Positions 44,956 through 54,782 of a DNA stretch of 64,000 bases are shown piece by piece. Origin of the DNA: Lactobacillus hamsteri DSM 5661 = JCM 6256 (GTDB lineage: Bacteria; Bacillota; Bacilli; Lactobacillales; Lactobacillaceae); assembly GCF_000615445.1 (NCBI RefSeq), contig NZ_BALY01000001.1, forward strand, positions 1 to 64,000. Direction: 5' to 3'. The notes under the pieces were generated by a model. That model saw only the letters and a list, made by a program, of their open reading frames with translations. It did not search any database and was not told where the DNA came from. A program made the translations under genes and the position numbers. How positions within the stretch are numbered: position 1 is the stretch's first letter; each line of letters opens with the position of its first letter.

Positions 44956-45027
44956 TGGGTTATAGCCAAGTGGTAAGGCAATGGTTTTTGGTACCATCAT
45001 GCGCTGGTTCGAATCCAGCTAACCCAA
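44956..45027 (+). tRNA. tRNA-Gln (anticodon TTG), copy 2
   Basis: Identical to the copy at 41264-41335. It follows tRNA-Tyr by 55 bases in the same transcript. Confidence 0.93.
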
Positions 45028-45055
45028 TTGTTCTAAGAAATGAACACCCAACCCG

Positions 45056-45093
45056 AAAAAGAGACAAGTTCACATGAGCTTGTTTCTTTTTTT
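45056..45093 (+). terminator. tRNA-Tyr/tRNA-Gln terminator
   Basis: Hairpin AAAAAGAGACAAG/CTTGTTTCTTTTT with a short loop and T-run. Confidence 0.85.
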
Positions 45094-45184
45094 GCCTTTA
45101 AACAAGTAAGCATTATTTTCGTACTTATGGAAAATAACGAGTAAACTAGGAATAGTTTGCAAATTTTAGAGAGGGATTTCTTAT

Positions 45185-46300
45185 ATGGCAAGAATAATTA
45201 AAGTAGGTGCTGGCGGGAGTGAAATCGATTGGCATGAAGCTTTAAAGGATTTACGTGCTGATGATGTGCTTTTAATTGAGCCGGGATTTTATGAATTGCC
45301 TCAAGGTTTGGAGTTAACTGACATTACTTTGAAAGGCATGGGCTCAACACCAGAAGATACGACGATCTTAGGCTATATTAGTACTTCTGAAGATAGCAGA
45401 TTCGTTAACTTGGAAAATCTCTGCATTAATACAAATACGGATCATAACAGCTTATCTGTACCTACAGAAGCAAATGGTTATCTAAGCTTACGCAACTGCA
45501 TTATTAAAGGAACGAATACCGATACAGCAGCTATTGCTATTAATGGTAAAACGACTTTAGAGTTGTATTCGACTAAGGTGATAAATGGCTCACTTTCCAT
45601 GTTTGCCAATTCAGATTTTCGTCTGGAAATGAATGATTCAGTGATTGATTATGCTTCAGATGAGTTTTGTGCCCTCGCTTTGGAAGGAAAAGGAACGGCA
45701 ATTATCAACAACTCGTGCATTCATGGTTCAACTAATACTTTTGAAAAAACCAACATGGAACTTGATATCAATAATTCAAAGTTGGATTATATTTTGCTTC
45801 GTGGTCAAACTTGGCTGAATATGCTTAATTCAGAAATTTTATCAACGGAAGATTCGTGTCTTTATATCAGCGATTCATGTTGGAGCAATATTGTCGGTTC
45901 TAAGTTTCATGGCGGCGTCTTTTTGGATAAGGAAACGAGGACAATTATTCAAAATTGCACGATTAATAGAATGATTGCCGTAGATAAAGCCAAAATCACC
46001 ATGACTAATTCACAAATCATTGCTCACGCTGATTTTCAAGATGAGGCAAATGCTGATGCAACACGTGTTGGGTTCAACGGTAATATGGATTATGAATATT
46101 TCCTTGCTTTAAGCGGTCGTGCTCGTCTTGCTGGCCATGATTTAATACTTAATGCCAATGATTCACAACTTGCAGTTCAAGATGATGCTCACTTTAATAC
46201 CAATGTTCTTGCTAGTGACAAGAGCAGCATTGAAGTAGAATGCAATAAAGTTCCGAATGTTAAAATTATGGGCATGCATTGGACAGCGAAGAAAAAGTAA
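45185..46300 (+). CDS. Cytoplasmic right-handed beta-helix (pectate-lyase-fold) protein
   Basis: A 371-residue protein made almost wholly of short beta repeats of the pectin-lyase-fold type (for example LENLCINT, LRNCIIKG, MNDSVIDY, INNSCIHG, MLNSEILS, IQNCTINR, MTNSQIIA). There is no signal peptide and no SLAP or wall anchor, so it should stay in the cytoplasm. I see no pectate-lyase calcium-binding or catalytic residues. Function is unknown. RBS AGAGAGGG precedes the ATG. A GntR-family regulator follows 58 bases downstream. Confidence 0.65.
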   Translation: MARIIKVGAGGSEIDWHEALKDLRADDVLLIEPGFYELPQGLELTDITLKGMGSTPEDTTILGYISTSEDSRFVNLENLCINTNTDHNSLSVPTEANGYLSLRNCIIKGTNTDTAAIAINGKTTLELYSTKVINGSLSMFANSDFRLEMNDSVIDYASDEFCALALEGKGTAIINNSCIHGSTNTFEKTNMELDINNSKLDYILLRGQTWLNMLNSEILSTEDSCLYISDSCWSNIVGSKFHGGVFLDKETRTIIQNCTINRMIAVDKAKITMTNSQIIAHADFQDEANADATRVGFNGNMDYEYFLALSGRARLAGHDLILNANDSQLAVQDDAHFNTNVLASDKSSIEVECNKVPNVKIMGMHWTAKKK

Positions 46301-46357
46301 TGCAATCTAGACCAATTTGTCATATAATGATAATGGTGTTGGAGGAGGTGCGTGTTC

Positions 46358-47056
46358 ATGGAAGAACCAATGTACATCAGAATTCATAATCAAATTAAAC
46401 GCGATATTGAAAAGCACGTTTATAAAGTGGGAGATAGAATTCCGGCTGAAAGACAATTAGCAGTTAAATTTGGTGTTTCAAGAATGACTTTACGTCAAGC
46501 TATTAAGACGCTGGAAGATGAGGGAATCCTTGAACGTCGTTTGGGTAGCGGAACTTATGTGGCTAGCCAAAAAGTCCAAGAAAAAATGTCAGGAATTATG
46601 TCCTTTACTGAAATTACCGAAGCGAATGGCCAAACGCCTTCAAGTAAGTTGATTACTTATCAAATTGGCAAGCCATCTCTTTCTGAAAAGGAACGCTTGG
46701 GAATCAAGCCGGATGACGAAGTTCTTCGAATGGAACGAATCAGATTTGCGGATGATACGCCAATTTGTCACGAAGTAGTTACGATTCCTTACAAACTCGT
46801 AGAAAATATTTCTAAAGATGATATTTCAACTCATTTATATGAGACTTTAGAAAAGAACGGCTATCAAATCGGTCGAGTAACTGAACATATTTCTGCGGCT
46901 GTCTGCAATGAAAATGATGCTCGTCTTCTTAAAGCTAAGAAGGGTGAAGCATTAATTACTCGTCGTCAGGTTACTGAACTTTCTGATGGCAAGCCGTTTG
47001 AATACACGCGTGCGCGCTATGTTGCTGAAAGATTTGAATTTACTTTTTCTAAGTAG
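46358..47056 (+). CDS. GntR/HutC family regulator with UTRA domain
   Basis: A 232-residue repressor. The winged helix (about 5-72, with FGVSRMTLRQAIKTLEDEGI and RRLGSGTYV) is followed by a UTRA effector-binding domain (about 92-232). HutC-type proteins commonly sense amino-sugar or other sugar phosphates (NagR/YvoA, TreR). The ATG at 46358 has GGAGGAGGTG 9 bases upstream. The target is unknown; the neighbouring beta-helix gene and itself are candidates. Confidence 0.88.
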   Translation: MEEPMYIRIHNQIKRDIEKHVYKVGDRIPAERQLAVKFGVSRMTLRQAIKTLEDEGILERRLGSGTYVASQKVQEKMSGIMSFTEITEANGQTPSSKLITYQIGKPSLSEKERLGIKPDDEVLRMERIRFADDTPICHEVVTIPYKLVENISKDDISTHLYETLEKNGYQIGRVTEHISAAVCNENDARLLKAKKGEALITRRQVTELSDGKPFEYTRARYVAERFEFTFSK

Positions 47057-47076
47057 AAAATAATTTATGAAACTAA

Positions 47077-47106
47077 AAAAGCATTGTCAATCGGCAATGC
47101 TTTTAT
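47077..47106. terminator. Bidirectional terminator between the GntR gene and tagD
   Basis: A 10-bp stem (47077-47086 with 47095-47104), 8-base loop, A-run and T-run ends. Confidence 0.85.
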
Positions 47107-47108
47107 TT

Positions 47109-47495
47109 TTACTTCAAGTCTTCTTTAATTTTAGTAGTAGAAATTCCTGGTGTGCGTGGCAAGTAGATAACATCGCAGTAAGGCTTTAAAAAGTCAAACT
47201 TGCCTTTCCAGTCGTCGCCCATAACAAAGGTATCAACATCGTATTTTTGGACATCAGAAATTTTTTGATCCCAATCTTTTTCAGGGATGACTTCGTCTAC
47301 GTAACGGATGGCTTCCAAAATATATTTTCTTTCAGGATAAGTATTGTAAGCCTCTTTATGCTTTTTAAATTCATTGAATTCATCAGTAGAAAGACCAACG
47401 ATTAAGTAATCGCCAAGTTCTCGTGCACGTTTTAAAAGACGAATATGACCGTAATGCAAGAGGTCAAAGGTGCCGTAAGTAATAACTTTTTTCAT
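47109..47495 (-). CDS. tagD: Glycerol-3-phosphate cytidylyltransferase
   Basis: A 128-residue enzyme that makes CDP-glycerol, the donor for glycerol-phosphate units of wall teichoic acid. The nucleotidyltransferase HxGH motif is H14-Y-G-H17, and the second signature RTPGISTT is at about 113-120. GGAGC precedes the ATG on the minus strand. It is divergent from tagA, with which it shares the 133-bp promoter region. Confidence 0.94.
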   Translation of the reverse strand: MKKVITYGTFDLLHYGHIRLLKRARELGDYLIVGLSTDEFNEFKKHKEAYNTYPERKYILEAIRYVDEVIPEKDWDQKISDVQKYDVDTFVMGDDWKGKFDFLKPYCDVIYLPRTPGISTTKIKEDLK

Positions 47496-47628
47496 TTAAA
47501 GCTCCTAATTCATTAAACGGTATTAAACGAATTAATCATAGCATAATTGAAGAAAAGGTAAAGGGATGCCCACCTATGACGATCTTTTGATAAAATAAAG
47601 TTAAATAATTTAGGATGAGGTATTTACG

Positions 47629-48372
47629 ATGGATAAAGTAAATGTTTTAGGGGTTAATTTTGATAATAAAACTTTTAAGCAATTTCAAAATGAATTTGTT
47701 AATCGCATGAATAATCACCTGTCGACTTTTGTCGTCACTGCTAATCCGGAAATTGTGATGGCAGCCAATGAAAATCCTGAATTTATGAAGATTTTAAAAG
47801 AAGATGCTGACTACATTACTGCTGATGGAATTGGTATTGTAAAGGCAGCTAAGATGCTTAAAAAGCCACTTCCAGAGCGAGTAACAGGATATGATCTTTT
47901 TACTTGGTTAATGAAGCTGGCTAATGAACGTGGTTTGCGTGTTTTCTTAATCGGGGCTAAGCCTGCTGTTATCCACGCTGTGCAGGCAAAAATTGCTAAA
48001 GAATATCCTGATATTCAATTGGTGGGCGCAGAAAACGGCTACTTTACTGAAGATCTTGATCTGGTTGCGCGCAGAATTCAAAGAACACAGCCTGATCTAG
48101 TCTTTGCAGCATTAGGCTTTCCAAAGCAGGAAAAATTGCTTTCTATCTTACGTAAAAATGCGACGCCAGCTTTGATGATGGGGGTTGGTGGCAGTTTTGA
48201 TGTTTTTTCCGGACAAGTCAGACGTGCTCCTGAAGCATTTCAAAAGTCGCATCTTGAGTGGTTTTATCGTTTAATTACTAATCCAACCAGATTTAAGCGG
48301 ATGATGGTTTTGCCACAATTTGTTGTAAAAGTTAAACAATCACAATTCAAGAAAAAGAGAGGTAAAAAATAA
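47629..48372 (+). CDS. tagA: N-acetylglucosaminyldiphosphoundecaprenol ManNAc transferase
   Basis: A 247-residue WecG/TagA/CpsF-family transferase that adds the second sugar (ManNAc) to the undecaprenyl-PP-GlcNAc linkage unit of wall teichoic acid. Family motifs are TANPEIVMAA, DADGIGIVK-like (YITADGIGIVKAAK), and the C-terminal GVGGSFDVFSG with basic residues. RBS AGGATGAGG-type sequence is upstream. A glycosyltransferase gene follows after 3 bases, so they are co-transcribed. Confidence 0.92.
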   Translation: MDKVNVLGVNFDNKTFKQFQNEFVNRMNNHLSTFVVTANPEIVMAANENPEFMKILKEDADYITADGIGIVKAAKMLKKPLPERVTGYDLFTWLMKLANERGLRVFLIGAKPAVIHAVQAKIAKEYPDIQLVGAENGYFTEDLDLVARRIQRTQPDLVFAALGFPKQEKLLSILRKNATPALMMGVGGSFDVFSGQVRRAPEAFQKSHLEWFYRLITNPTRFKRMMVLPQFVVKVKQSQFKKKRGKK

Positions 48373-48375
48373 TTA

Positions 48376-49464
48376 ATGAAAGTTTTGCATGTTAACGCTG
48401 GTCTTGAAAATGGCGGTGGATTATCGCACATTGTTAACCTGCTTAAAGAAGCTAAAATTGAGGGCAAGGATTTTGAACTTTTGACTTTAGCCGAAGGGCC
48501 TGTTGCTAAGGCGGCGCGTGAAGCCGGTATTGATACATACGTCTTAGGTGCTGGCAGCCGCTATGATTTAGCAAGTTTGAAGAGACTGGCAGCTTTTATT
48601 AATGATCGCCACTATGATATTGTTCATACGCACGGTGCGCGAGCTAACTTGTTTTTATCTCTGATTCATAAAAAAATTAGAGCAACTTGGTGCATTACTG
48701 TTCATTCAGATCCATATTTGGACTTTGAAGGACGAGGAATTTTAGGAAAAATTTTTACGAAGCTTAATTTACATGCTTTGCGCAAAGCAGATTGTGTTTT
48801 TGCCGTCACCAGACGTTTTGCTCAACTTATGATTAATAAAGTAAATGTACCTGCTTCTAAAGTTCATGTGATTTATAATGGTATCTTTTTCCATGATGAT
48901 AGTGAAATCCCTGCTAAATATGAGCATATGTATTTCAACATTATTAACGTTGCACGAACCGAGAAAGTAAAGGGACAGGAACTTTTGCTTAAAGCACTTA
49001 AAAAGATCGACGATTCGCATATTCGCTTATATATTGCTGGTGACGGCAGTCAGCTTGATACTTTGAAGGAGCTGGCTCAAGAACTCGATATCGCGCCTCA
49101 AGTTACTTTCAATGGTTTCATGACGCAAAAGCAACTTACCAATTTATATCGTCGTATGAATTTAGCGGTGCTGACCTCTTATTCAGAAAGCTTCCCGCTT
49201 GTGCTTTTAGAAGCTAGTGATAATCAAATTCCTATTTTATCTACAGATATTGGCGATATTAAAATGATGATCCCTGATGAGGAACATGGTTTTATAGCAA
49301 AAATCGGCGATGTTGATTCAATTGCAGCCCAACTTAAAAAGGCAATCAATGAATCTCCAGAGAAGCTTGAACAAATGGCTGCTCGTGAGAAAAAGTACGT
49401 TGCCAGTCATTTTTCTGTTAAAAATCAGCTTGATTCAATTGAAAAGGTATACCAAGATTTGTAA
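48376..49464 (+). CDS. GT4 family glycosyltransferase
   Basis: A 362-residue retaining glycosyltransferase with a GT-B fold. The N-terminal MKVLHVNAGLENGGGLSHIV binds the acceptor side, and the C-terminal SYSESFPLVLLEA carries the E-x7-E type donor-binding motif. The acceptor is probably an undecaprenyl-linked wall glycan given its coupling to tagA, but this is inference. RBS AGAGAGG lies within the tagA end. Confidence 0.88.
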   Translation: MKVLHVNAGLENGGGLSHIVNLLKEAKIEGKDFELLTLAEGPVAKAAREAGIDTYVLGAGSRYDLASLKRLAAFINDRHYDIVHTHGARANLFLSLIHKKIRATWCITVHSDPYLDFEGRGILGKIFTKLNLHALRKADCVFAVTRRFAQLMINKVNVPASKVHVIYNGIFFHDDSEIPAKYEHMYFNIINVARTEKVKGQELLLKALKKIDDSHIRLYIAGDGSQLDTLKELAQELDIAPQVTFNGFMTQKQLTNLYRRMNLAVLTSYSESFPLVLLEASDNQIPILSTDIGDIKMMIPDEEHGFIAKIGDVDSIAAQLKKAINESPEKLEQMAAREKKYVASHFSVKNQLDSIEKVYQDL

Positions 49465-49547
49465 TTATCGTAGCAAATCGTTGATGATATAACATTACAT
49501 GGTTATAATTAAAACAAACTTTATTATAGTTTGACTGAGAGGAAAGA

Positions 49548-51026
49548 ATGTTTTACCAAGAAATAGACAAAGACGATTCTTTGGCTTTACATACAGATTT
49601 GTATGAAATTAACATGATGTACACGTATTTCAAGAAAGGAATTGCCGATCGCAATGCCGTTTTTGAAACTTTTTATCGTCAAGAACCATTTGGCAACGGT
49701 TATGCCGTTTATGCCGGTCTTGAACATATTATTGAATATTTGCAAAACCTTAAGTTTAAGGAAAGCGATTTGCAATATTTGAAAGAAACGCAAGATTACG
49801 ATGATGACTTTATCGATTACTTGCGTAATTTAAAATTGAAATTAACAATTCGTTCTATGAAAGAAGGGGAATTGGTTTTTGCCAATGAACCTATTATTCA
49901 AGTTGAAGGTCCGCTTGCTCAATGTCAGTTAGTGGAAACTGCAATTTTGAATATTGTTAACTTCCAAACTTTGCTTGCTACTAAGGCAGCTAGAATCAAA
50001 CTTGCTGTTCAAGGTGATGGCTTGATGGAATTCGGTTCACGTCGTGCACAAGAAACTGATGCAGCAATTTGGGGTGCGCGTGCCGCTTATATCGGTGGTT
50101 TTGATTCAACCAGTAACGTTCGTGCCGGAAAATTATTTGGTATTCCAATTTCAGGTACACACGCTCATGCTTTAGTTGAAGCCTTCGGCAGTGAATATGA
50201 TGCTTTTAAGGCTTACGCTGAAACTCATAAAAATTGCGTATTCCTTGTGGATACTTATGATACTGTTCGCAGTGGTGTTCCAAATGCAATTAAAGTTGCT
50301 AATGAAATGGGCGACAAGATCAACTTCTTAGGCGTTCGTATCGATTCAGGTGACATGGCATATATTTCTAAACAGGTTCGTAAAGAACTTGATGATGCTG
50401 GTTATACTGATGCCAAGATTTTTGCTTCTAACGATCTTGATGAATACACAATTACCAACTTGAAGATGCAAGGCGCTAAAATCGATGTTTGGGGAATCGG
50501 AACTAAATATATTACCGCTTATGATCAACCAGCTCTTGGTGCTGTTTACAAGCTTGTTGCTATTGAAGATGAAGTTCATGCTATGCGTGATACTTTGAAG
50601 ATCTCTTCTAATGCTATTAAGGTTTCAACTCCTGGTAAGAAGCAAGTTTGGAGAATTAGTGCCAACACTGCCAAGAAGAACGAAGGCGACTGGGTAAGTC
50701 GTGCTGATGAAGATCCACGTAAGTTTAATGCTTTATTCATGTTCCATCCACAATATAATTACATTAATAAGGTGGTAACTAACTATACTGCTATTCCGCT
50801 TTTGCATGATATTTTTAAAGAAGGAAAATTGGTTTACAAGCAACCACCTTTGAAAGATATCAAGAAGTTTGTAGCTGACAATCTTGATGGCTTGTGGGAT
50901 GAATATAAACGTAGCTTGAACCCACAAGAATATCCGGTTGATTTGTCACAAGATCTTTATGAAAGCAAGATGGAGCTTATTCAAGAAATCCGTCGCAAGA
51001 TTAGAGAAAGAAGCATTGGTCGATGA
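49548..51026 (+). CDS. pncB: Nicotinate phosphoribosyltransferase
   Basis: A 492-residue enzyme of the Preiss-Handler NAD salvage pathway that joins nicotinate to PRPP. Signature parts are HTDLYEINM near the start, EFGSRRAQ (about 165), [14 protein letters not shown] and [12 protein letters not shown] in the barrel. Lactobacilli lack de novo NAD synthesis, so this is a key entry step. GAGAGGAAAG precedes the ATG. It overlaps nadE by 4 bases. Confidence 0.95.
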   Translation: MFYQEIDKDDSLALHTDLYEINMMYTYFKKGIADRNAVFETFYRQEPFGNGYAVYAGLEHIIEYLQNLKFKESDLQYLKETQDYDDDFIDYLRNLKLKLTIRSMKEGELVFANEPIIQVEGPLAQCQLVETAILNIVNFQTLLATKAARIKLAVQGDGLMEFGSRRAQETDAAIWGARAAYIGGFDSTSNVRAGKLFGIPISGTHAHALVEAFGSEYDAFKAYAETHKNCVFLVDTYDTVRSGVPNAIKVANEMGDKINFLGVRIDSGDMAYISKQVRKELDDAGYTDAKIFASNDLDEYTITNLKMQGAKIDVWGIGTKYITAYDQPALGAVYKLVAIEDEVHAMRDTLKISSNAIKVSTPGKKQVWRISANTAKKNEGDWVSRADEDPRKFNALFMFHPQYNYINKVVTNYTAIPLLHDIFKEGKLVYKQPPLKDIKKFVADNLDGLWDEYKRSLNPQEYPVDLSQDLYESKMELIQEIRRKIRERSIGR

Positions 51027-51853
51027 GAGAATTACAAAAAGAAATTATTGCTTATGAACATGTTTTACCAGAAATTGATCCTAAAAAGGAAATTAGACGT
51101 TCAATTGATTTCTTAAAGGATTACTTAAAGGCTAATCCATTTCTTAAGACTTACGTTTTAGGAATTTCTGGTGGCCAAGATTCAACTTTGACTGGTAAGC
51201 TTTGCCAAATGGCTATGGAAGAAATGCGTGAAGAAACTGGCGATGATTCTTATCAATTTATCGCTGTTCGTTTGCCATACGGCGTTCAAGCCGATGCTGA
51301 TGATGCGGCAGATGCCGTAGCTTTCCAAAAGCCAGACCAAGATTTAATCGTTAACATCAAGGAACCTGTTGATGCAATGGTTAAAGTTGTTGAAGCAACT
51401 GGCCAAAAGATTACTGATTTTAATAAGGGTAATATAAAGGCTCGTCAAAGAATGGTTGTTCAATACGCAATTGCCGGTGCTAACCAGGGGGCTGTTGTAG
51501 GTACTGACCATGCGGCTGAAAACTTCTGCGGTTTTTACACTAAATTTGGTGACGGTGCCGCTGACTTGACACCATTATTCCGTTTGGACAAACGTCAAGG
51601 CAAGGCTCTTCTTAAGGAATTAGGCTGTCCAGCCCATCTTTATGAAAAAGCTCCAACAGCTGACCTTGAAGAAGATAAGCCTGACTTGCCAGATGAAGTA
51701 GCTTTAGGTGTAACTTACAAGGATATTGACGATTATCTTGAAGGCAAGGAAGTTCCAGAAAAATCTGCTGAACAAATCGAAAGACTTTGGAACAAGAGTA
51801 AACACAAGCGTCATTTACCAGTTACTATTTTTGATGATTTTTATAAAAAATAA
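51023..51853 (+). CDS. nadE: Ammonia-dependent NAD+ synthetase
   Basis: A 276-residue enzyme that converts nicotinate adenine dinucleotide to NAD+ with ammonia and ATP. The PP-loop [11 protein letters not shown] (about 45-55) binds ATP, and the C-terminal HKRHLPV loop is typical. It lacks the glutaminase domain. Its ATG overlaps the pncB stop (ATGA), so the two salvage enzymes are translationally coupled. Confidence 0.95.
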   Translation: MRELQKEIIAYEHVLPEIDPKKEIRRSIDFLKDYLKANPFLKTYVLGISGGQDSTLTGKLCQMAMEEMREETGDDSYQFIAVRLPYGVQADADDAADAVAFQKPDQDLIVNIKEPVDAMVKVVEATGQKITDFNKGNIKARQRMVVQYAIAGANQGAVVGTDHAAENFCGFYTKFGDGAADLTPLFRLDKRQGKALLKELGCPAHLYEKAPTADLEEDKPDLPDEVALGVTYKDIDDYLEGKEVPEKSAEQIERLWNKSKHKRHLPVTIFDDFYKK

Positions 51854-51894
51854 TTGTTTAAAAATTGAATTATCATTTTATAATGAATTTCGTC

Positions 51895-52008
51895 ATAAGG
51901 AGTAACAGCAATTAGTTTGCGATAAGCCCAACAGCCGAAGCAAAACGCTTCTGGACTTATCTTAATTTGTGAGACTTATGTGCGTAAGGCATGTAGGTCT
52001 CTTTTTTC
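51895..52008 (+). promoter_or_regulatory. yybP-ykoY-like (Mn2+) riboswitch with terminator
   Basis: The leader carries the pattern AAGGAGTAAC, a hairpin, GCCCAACAG, the arm GAAGC/GCTTC, and GTGAGAC, in the order of the Mn2+-sensing yybP-ykoY family. It ends in a terminator (GAGACTTATG with CATGTAGGTCTC, then TTTTTT at 52002-52007). A homologous P2A ATPase gene in Lactococcus (yoaB) is controlled by this class. Mn2+ would stabilise the aptamer and allow read-through. Confidence 0.7.
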
Positions 52009-52022
52009 ATAAGGAGGTAAAA

Positions 52023-54692
52023 ATGGTTAAGAAATATTACACCGAGACAATTCCCGATGTGGAAAAAGATTTAAATACTTCTCTAGCCGATGGCTTAACT
52101 AATGATGAGGCTAAAAAAAGGTTAGAAAAGTACGGTGAAAATGTATTAGCTGCTAAAAAGAAGAAAAGCATGTTTATGCGCTTTATTGATCAATTCAAAG
52201 ATTTCATGATCATTGTTTTGATTATCGCAGCTGTTCTTTCGGGTGTCGTGGCTAAAGAATGGACTGACGCCGCAATTATCATGATCGTGGTTATTTTGAA
52301 TGCCATTTTGGGTGTTTTCCAAGAAGCGCGTTCTGAGGCTGCGATTGAAGCTTTAAAAGAAATGGCGACGCCGAATGCGCATGTTAAACGCGGAGGCGCG
52401 ATTGTAGAAATTCTAAGTACGGACTTGGTTCCTGGCGATGTGGTTTTGCTTGAAGCTGGGGATGTTGTTCCTGCCGACCTTCGTTTGACTGCTGCTCATA
52501 GTTTGAAAATTGAAGAATCAGCTTTGACAGGTGAATCTGTTCCTGTTGATAAAAGTGACGAAACTTTGCAAGGTAAAGATGTTGCTCTGGGTGATCGCAT
52601 CAACATGGCTTATTCAAACACCAACGTAACTTATGGACGCGGTGAAGGTGTGGTTGTAAGCACGGGAATGAATACGGAAGTTGGTAAGATTGCCACGATG
52701 CTTAACAACGCTGATGAAACCGATACTCCTTTGAAAGAAAATTTGAATCATCTTGGTAAGACTTTAACTATTATGATTTTGGCAATCTGTGTGATTGTCT
52801 TCGTTGTTGGAGTTCTTAAGGCCAATCCAGCTGATCGAAACTCAACTTTGATGATCAATATGTTCTTAGTTGCTGTTTCCTTGGCTGTTGCAGCAATCCC
52901 TGAAGGTTTGCCAGCAATTGTAACCATTATTTTGGCTCTTGGTACGCAAACTATGGCTAAGCACAAGGCAATTGTTAGAAAGCTTCCAGCCGTTGAAACT
53001 TTGGGTGCGACTGACATTATTTGCTCAGATAAAACCGGTACGCTTACTCAAAACAGAATGACAGTGGAAAAGGTTTATTACCAAGGCACTATTCATAACG
53101 ATGATGAAGCAATTGAAGAAACTAATCCTGCTCTTTTATCTATGGTTTTGGCTAATGATACCAAAATTGAAAACGGTGGTGATTTGCTTGGTGATCCAAC
53201 CGAAACTTCATTAATTCAATACGCTTTTGATAAAAATATTGACGTTGATGCCATGCTTGATAAATACAAGCGTGTGCAAGAAGTTCCTTTCGATTCAGAG
53301 CGTAAACTTATGAGTACAGTCAACAAAGATGGCGATAACTACTTCGTTGCTGTTAAAGGCGCTCCTGATGAACTTATGAAGCGAGTAACTTCTGTTGTTG
53401 TTAATGGTGAAATTTCTCCAATTTCAGATGCTCAAAAACAAGATATTCTTAATACCAACCAAGCAATGGCTAAAAAAGCCTTGCGTGTACTTGGTTTAGC
53501 TTACAAAAAAGTGGATGAGCCTTATGACGATCCATCTACTGAAAATGTTGAACAAGATTTGATCTTTGCTGGTCTTGTCGGCATGATTGATCCTGAACGA
53601 CCAGAAGCTAAGGCTGCCGTTGCCGAAGCTCATAGTGCCGGCATTCGCACTGTTATGATCACAGGTGACCACCAAGTTACAGCTCAAGCGATTGCTGAAA
53701 GATTGGGTATTTTGAAACCTGGTCAAGACAAGCGCGTTTTAACGGGAGCTCAACTTGATGAATTAAGCGATGATTACTTCACGAAGCACGTTAGTGATTA
53801 CAGCGTTTATGCGCGTGTTTCTCCTGAACACAAAGTTAGAATCGTTAAGGCATGGCAAGCTAATGAAAAAATTGTTGCCATGACAGGTGACGGTGTAAAC
53901 GATGCTCCAAGTTTAAAGCAAGCTGATATTGGTATCGGAATGGGAATTACCGGTACAGAAGTATCTAAAGGCGCCAGCGATATGGTTTTAGCAGATGACA
54001 ACTTCGCTACAATCGTTGAAGCTGTTGAGCAAGGCCGTAAAGTCTTCAGCAATATTCAAAAGGCAATTCTTTACCTTATGAGTTGTAACGTTGGGGAAGT
54101 TTTAACTGTCTTCATGATGACTATGCTTGGTTGGGATATTTTAGCTCCTGTTCAACTTCTCTGGATCAACTTGGTAACGGATACTTTGCCAGCTATTGCT
54201 TTGGGGGTTGAACCCGTTGAAGATGGAATTATGAAGCGCAAGCCTCGTGGTAAAAAGTCAAACTTCTTCAGCGGCGGTGTAGCTAGTTCAATTATTTACC
54301 AAGGTATTTTAGAAGGGATTCTTGTTTTAGGAGCTTACCAAATTGGCCTTCATGTTGGTCCGCATATTGATAATCCAAGCTTGCAACATGGGGATGCATT
54401 AACAATGGCCTTCCTTACTTTGGGCCTTATTCAATTATTCCACGCTATTAATTCTAAATATGTTCACCAATCAATTTTCAGAAAGCATATTTTCTCAAAT
54501 AAATGGTTTAATGGGGCGATCATTATTGCCGCATTGATTATGTCTGCTGTTGAGTTGCCATTTATGACTAAGTTCTTTGACGTAACTGAACTTGATGGCG
54601 GTCAATGGTTGGTAATTCTTATTGCTGGACTTTGCATGATCTTCATTGTAGAAATTGTGAAGTTCTTCCAAAGAAAAGCCGGCAAAGAATAA
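52023..54692 (+). CDS. P2A-type cation-transporting ATPase (Ca2+/Mn2+ exporter)
   Basis: An 889-residue P-type ATPase. The actuator TGES, the TM4 ion-site motif AIPEGLPA, the phosphorylated D336 in SDKTGTLTQN, and the hinge GDGVNDAPSLKQAD are all present. Ten helices are expected. The PEGLP form places it in the P2A (SERCA/PMR1) group, and the Mn2+-type riboswitch upstream points to manganese export as in Lactococcus YoaB. Start 52023 has AAGGAGGTAAAA; the frame upstream is the riboswitch terminator. No frame disruption is seen. Confidence 0.9.
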   Translation: MVKKYYTETIPDVEKDLNTSLADGLTNDEAKKRLEKYGENVLAAKKKKSMFMRFIDQFKDFMIIVLIIAAVLSGVVAKEWTDAAIIMIVVILNAILGVFQEARSEAAIEALKEMATPNAHVKRGGAIVEILSTDLVPGDVVLLEAGDVVPADLRLTAAHSLKIEESALTGESVPVDKSDETLQGKDVALGDRINMAYSNTNVTYGRGEGVVVSTGMNTEVGKIATMLNNADETDTPLKENLNHLGKTLTIMILAICVIVFVVGVLKANPADRNSTLMINMFLVAVSLAVAAIPEGLPAIVTIILALGTQTMAKHKAIVRKLPAVETLGATDIICSDKTGTLTQNRMTVEKVYYQGTIHNDDEAIEETNPALLSMVLANDTKIENGGDLLGDPTETSLIQYAFDKNIDVDAMLDKYKRVQEVPFDSERKLMSTVNKDGDNYFVAVKGAPDELMKRVTSVVVNGEISPISDAQKQDILNTNQAMAKKALRVLGLAYKKVDEPYDDPSTENVEQDLIFAGLVGMIDPERPEAKAAVAEAHSAGIRTVMITGDHQVTAQAIAERLGILKPGQDKRVLTGAQLDELSDDYFTKHVSDYSVYARVSPEHKVRIVKAWQANEKIVAMTGDGVNDAPSLKQADIGIGMGITGTEVSKGASDMVLADDNFATIVEAVEQGRKVFSNIQKAILYLMSCNVGEVLTVFMMTMLGWDILAPVQLLWINLVTDTLPAIALGVEPVEDGIMKRKPRGKKSNFFSGGVASSIIYQGILEGILVLGAYQIGLHVGPHIDNPSLQHGDALTMAFLTLGLIQLFHAINSKYVHQSIFRKHIFSNKWFNGAIIIAALIMSAVELPFMTKFFDVTELDGGQWLVILIAGLCMIFIVEIVKFFQRKAGKE

Positions 54693-54712
54693 ATTTTATA
54701 AAAATACGCAAG

Positions 54713-54741
54713 AAAAGCTTGAGTTTACTCAGGCTTTTTTT
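54713..54741 (+). terminator. P-type ATPase terminator
   Basis: An 11-bp stem (54713-54723 with 54728-54738, one G-T pair), loop TTTA and T-run. Confidence 0.85.
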
Positions 54742-54782
54742 GTACCCTAAAAAGTAAGTATATTTTTTAGGAAGTTTATTGA

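Noticed and set aside
41264-45027. Genomic island bounded by tRNA-derived attachment sites
   Set aside because: Both tRNA-Gln copies are full genes with their own transcription signals; there is no integrase or phage gene between them.
51969-52022. In-frame N-terminal extension of the P-type ATPase
   Set aside because: It is the riboswitch terminator sequence; AAGGAGG marks the start at 52023.
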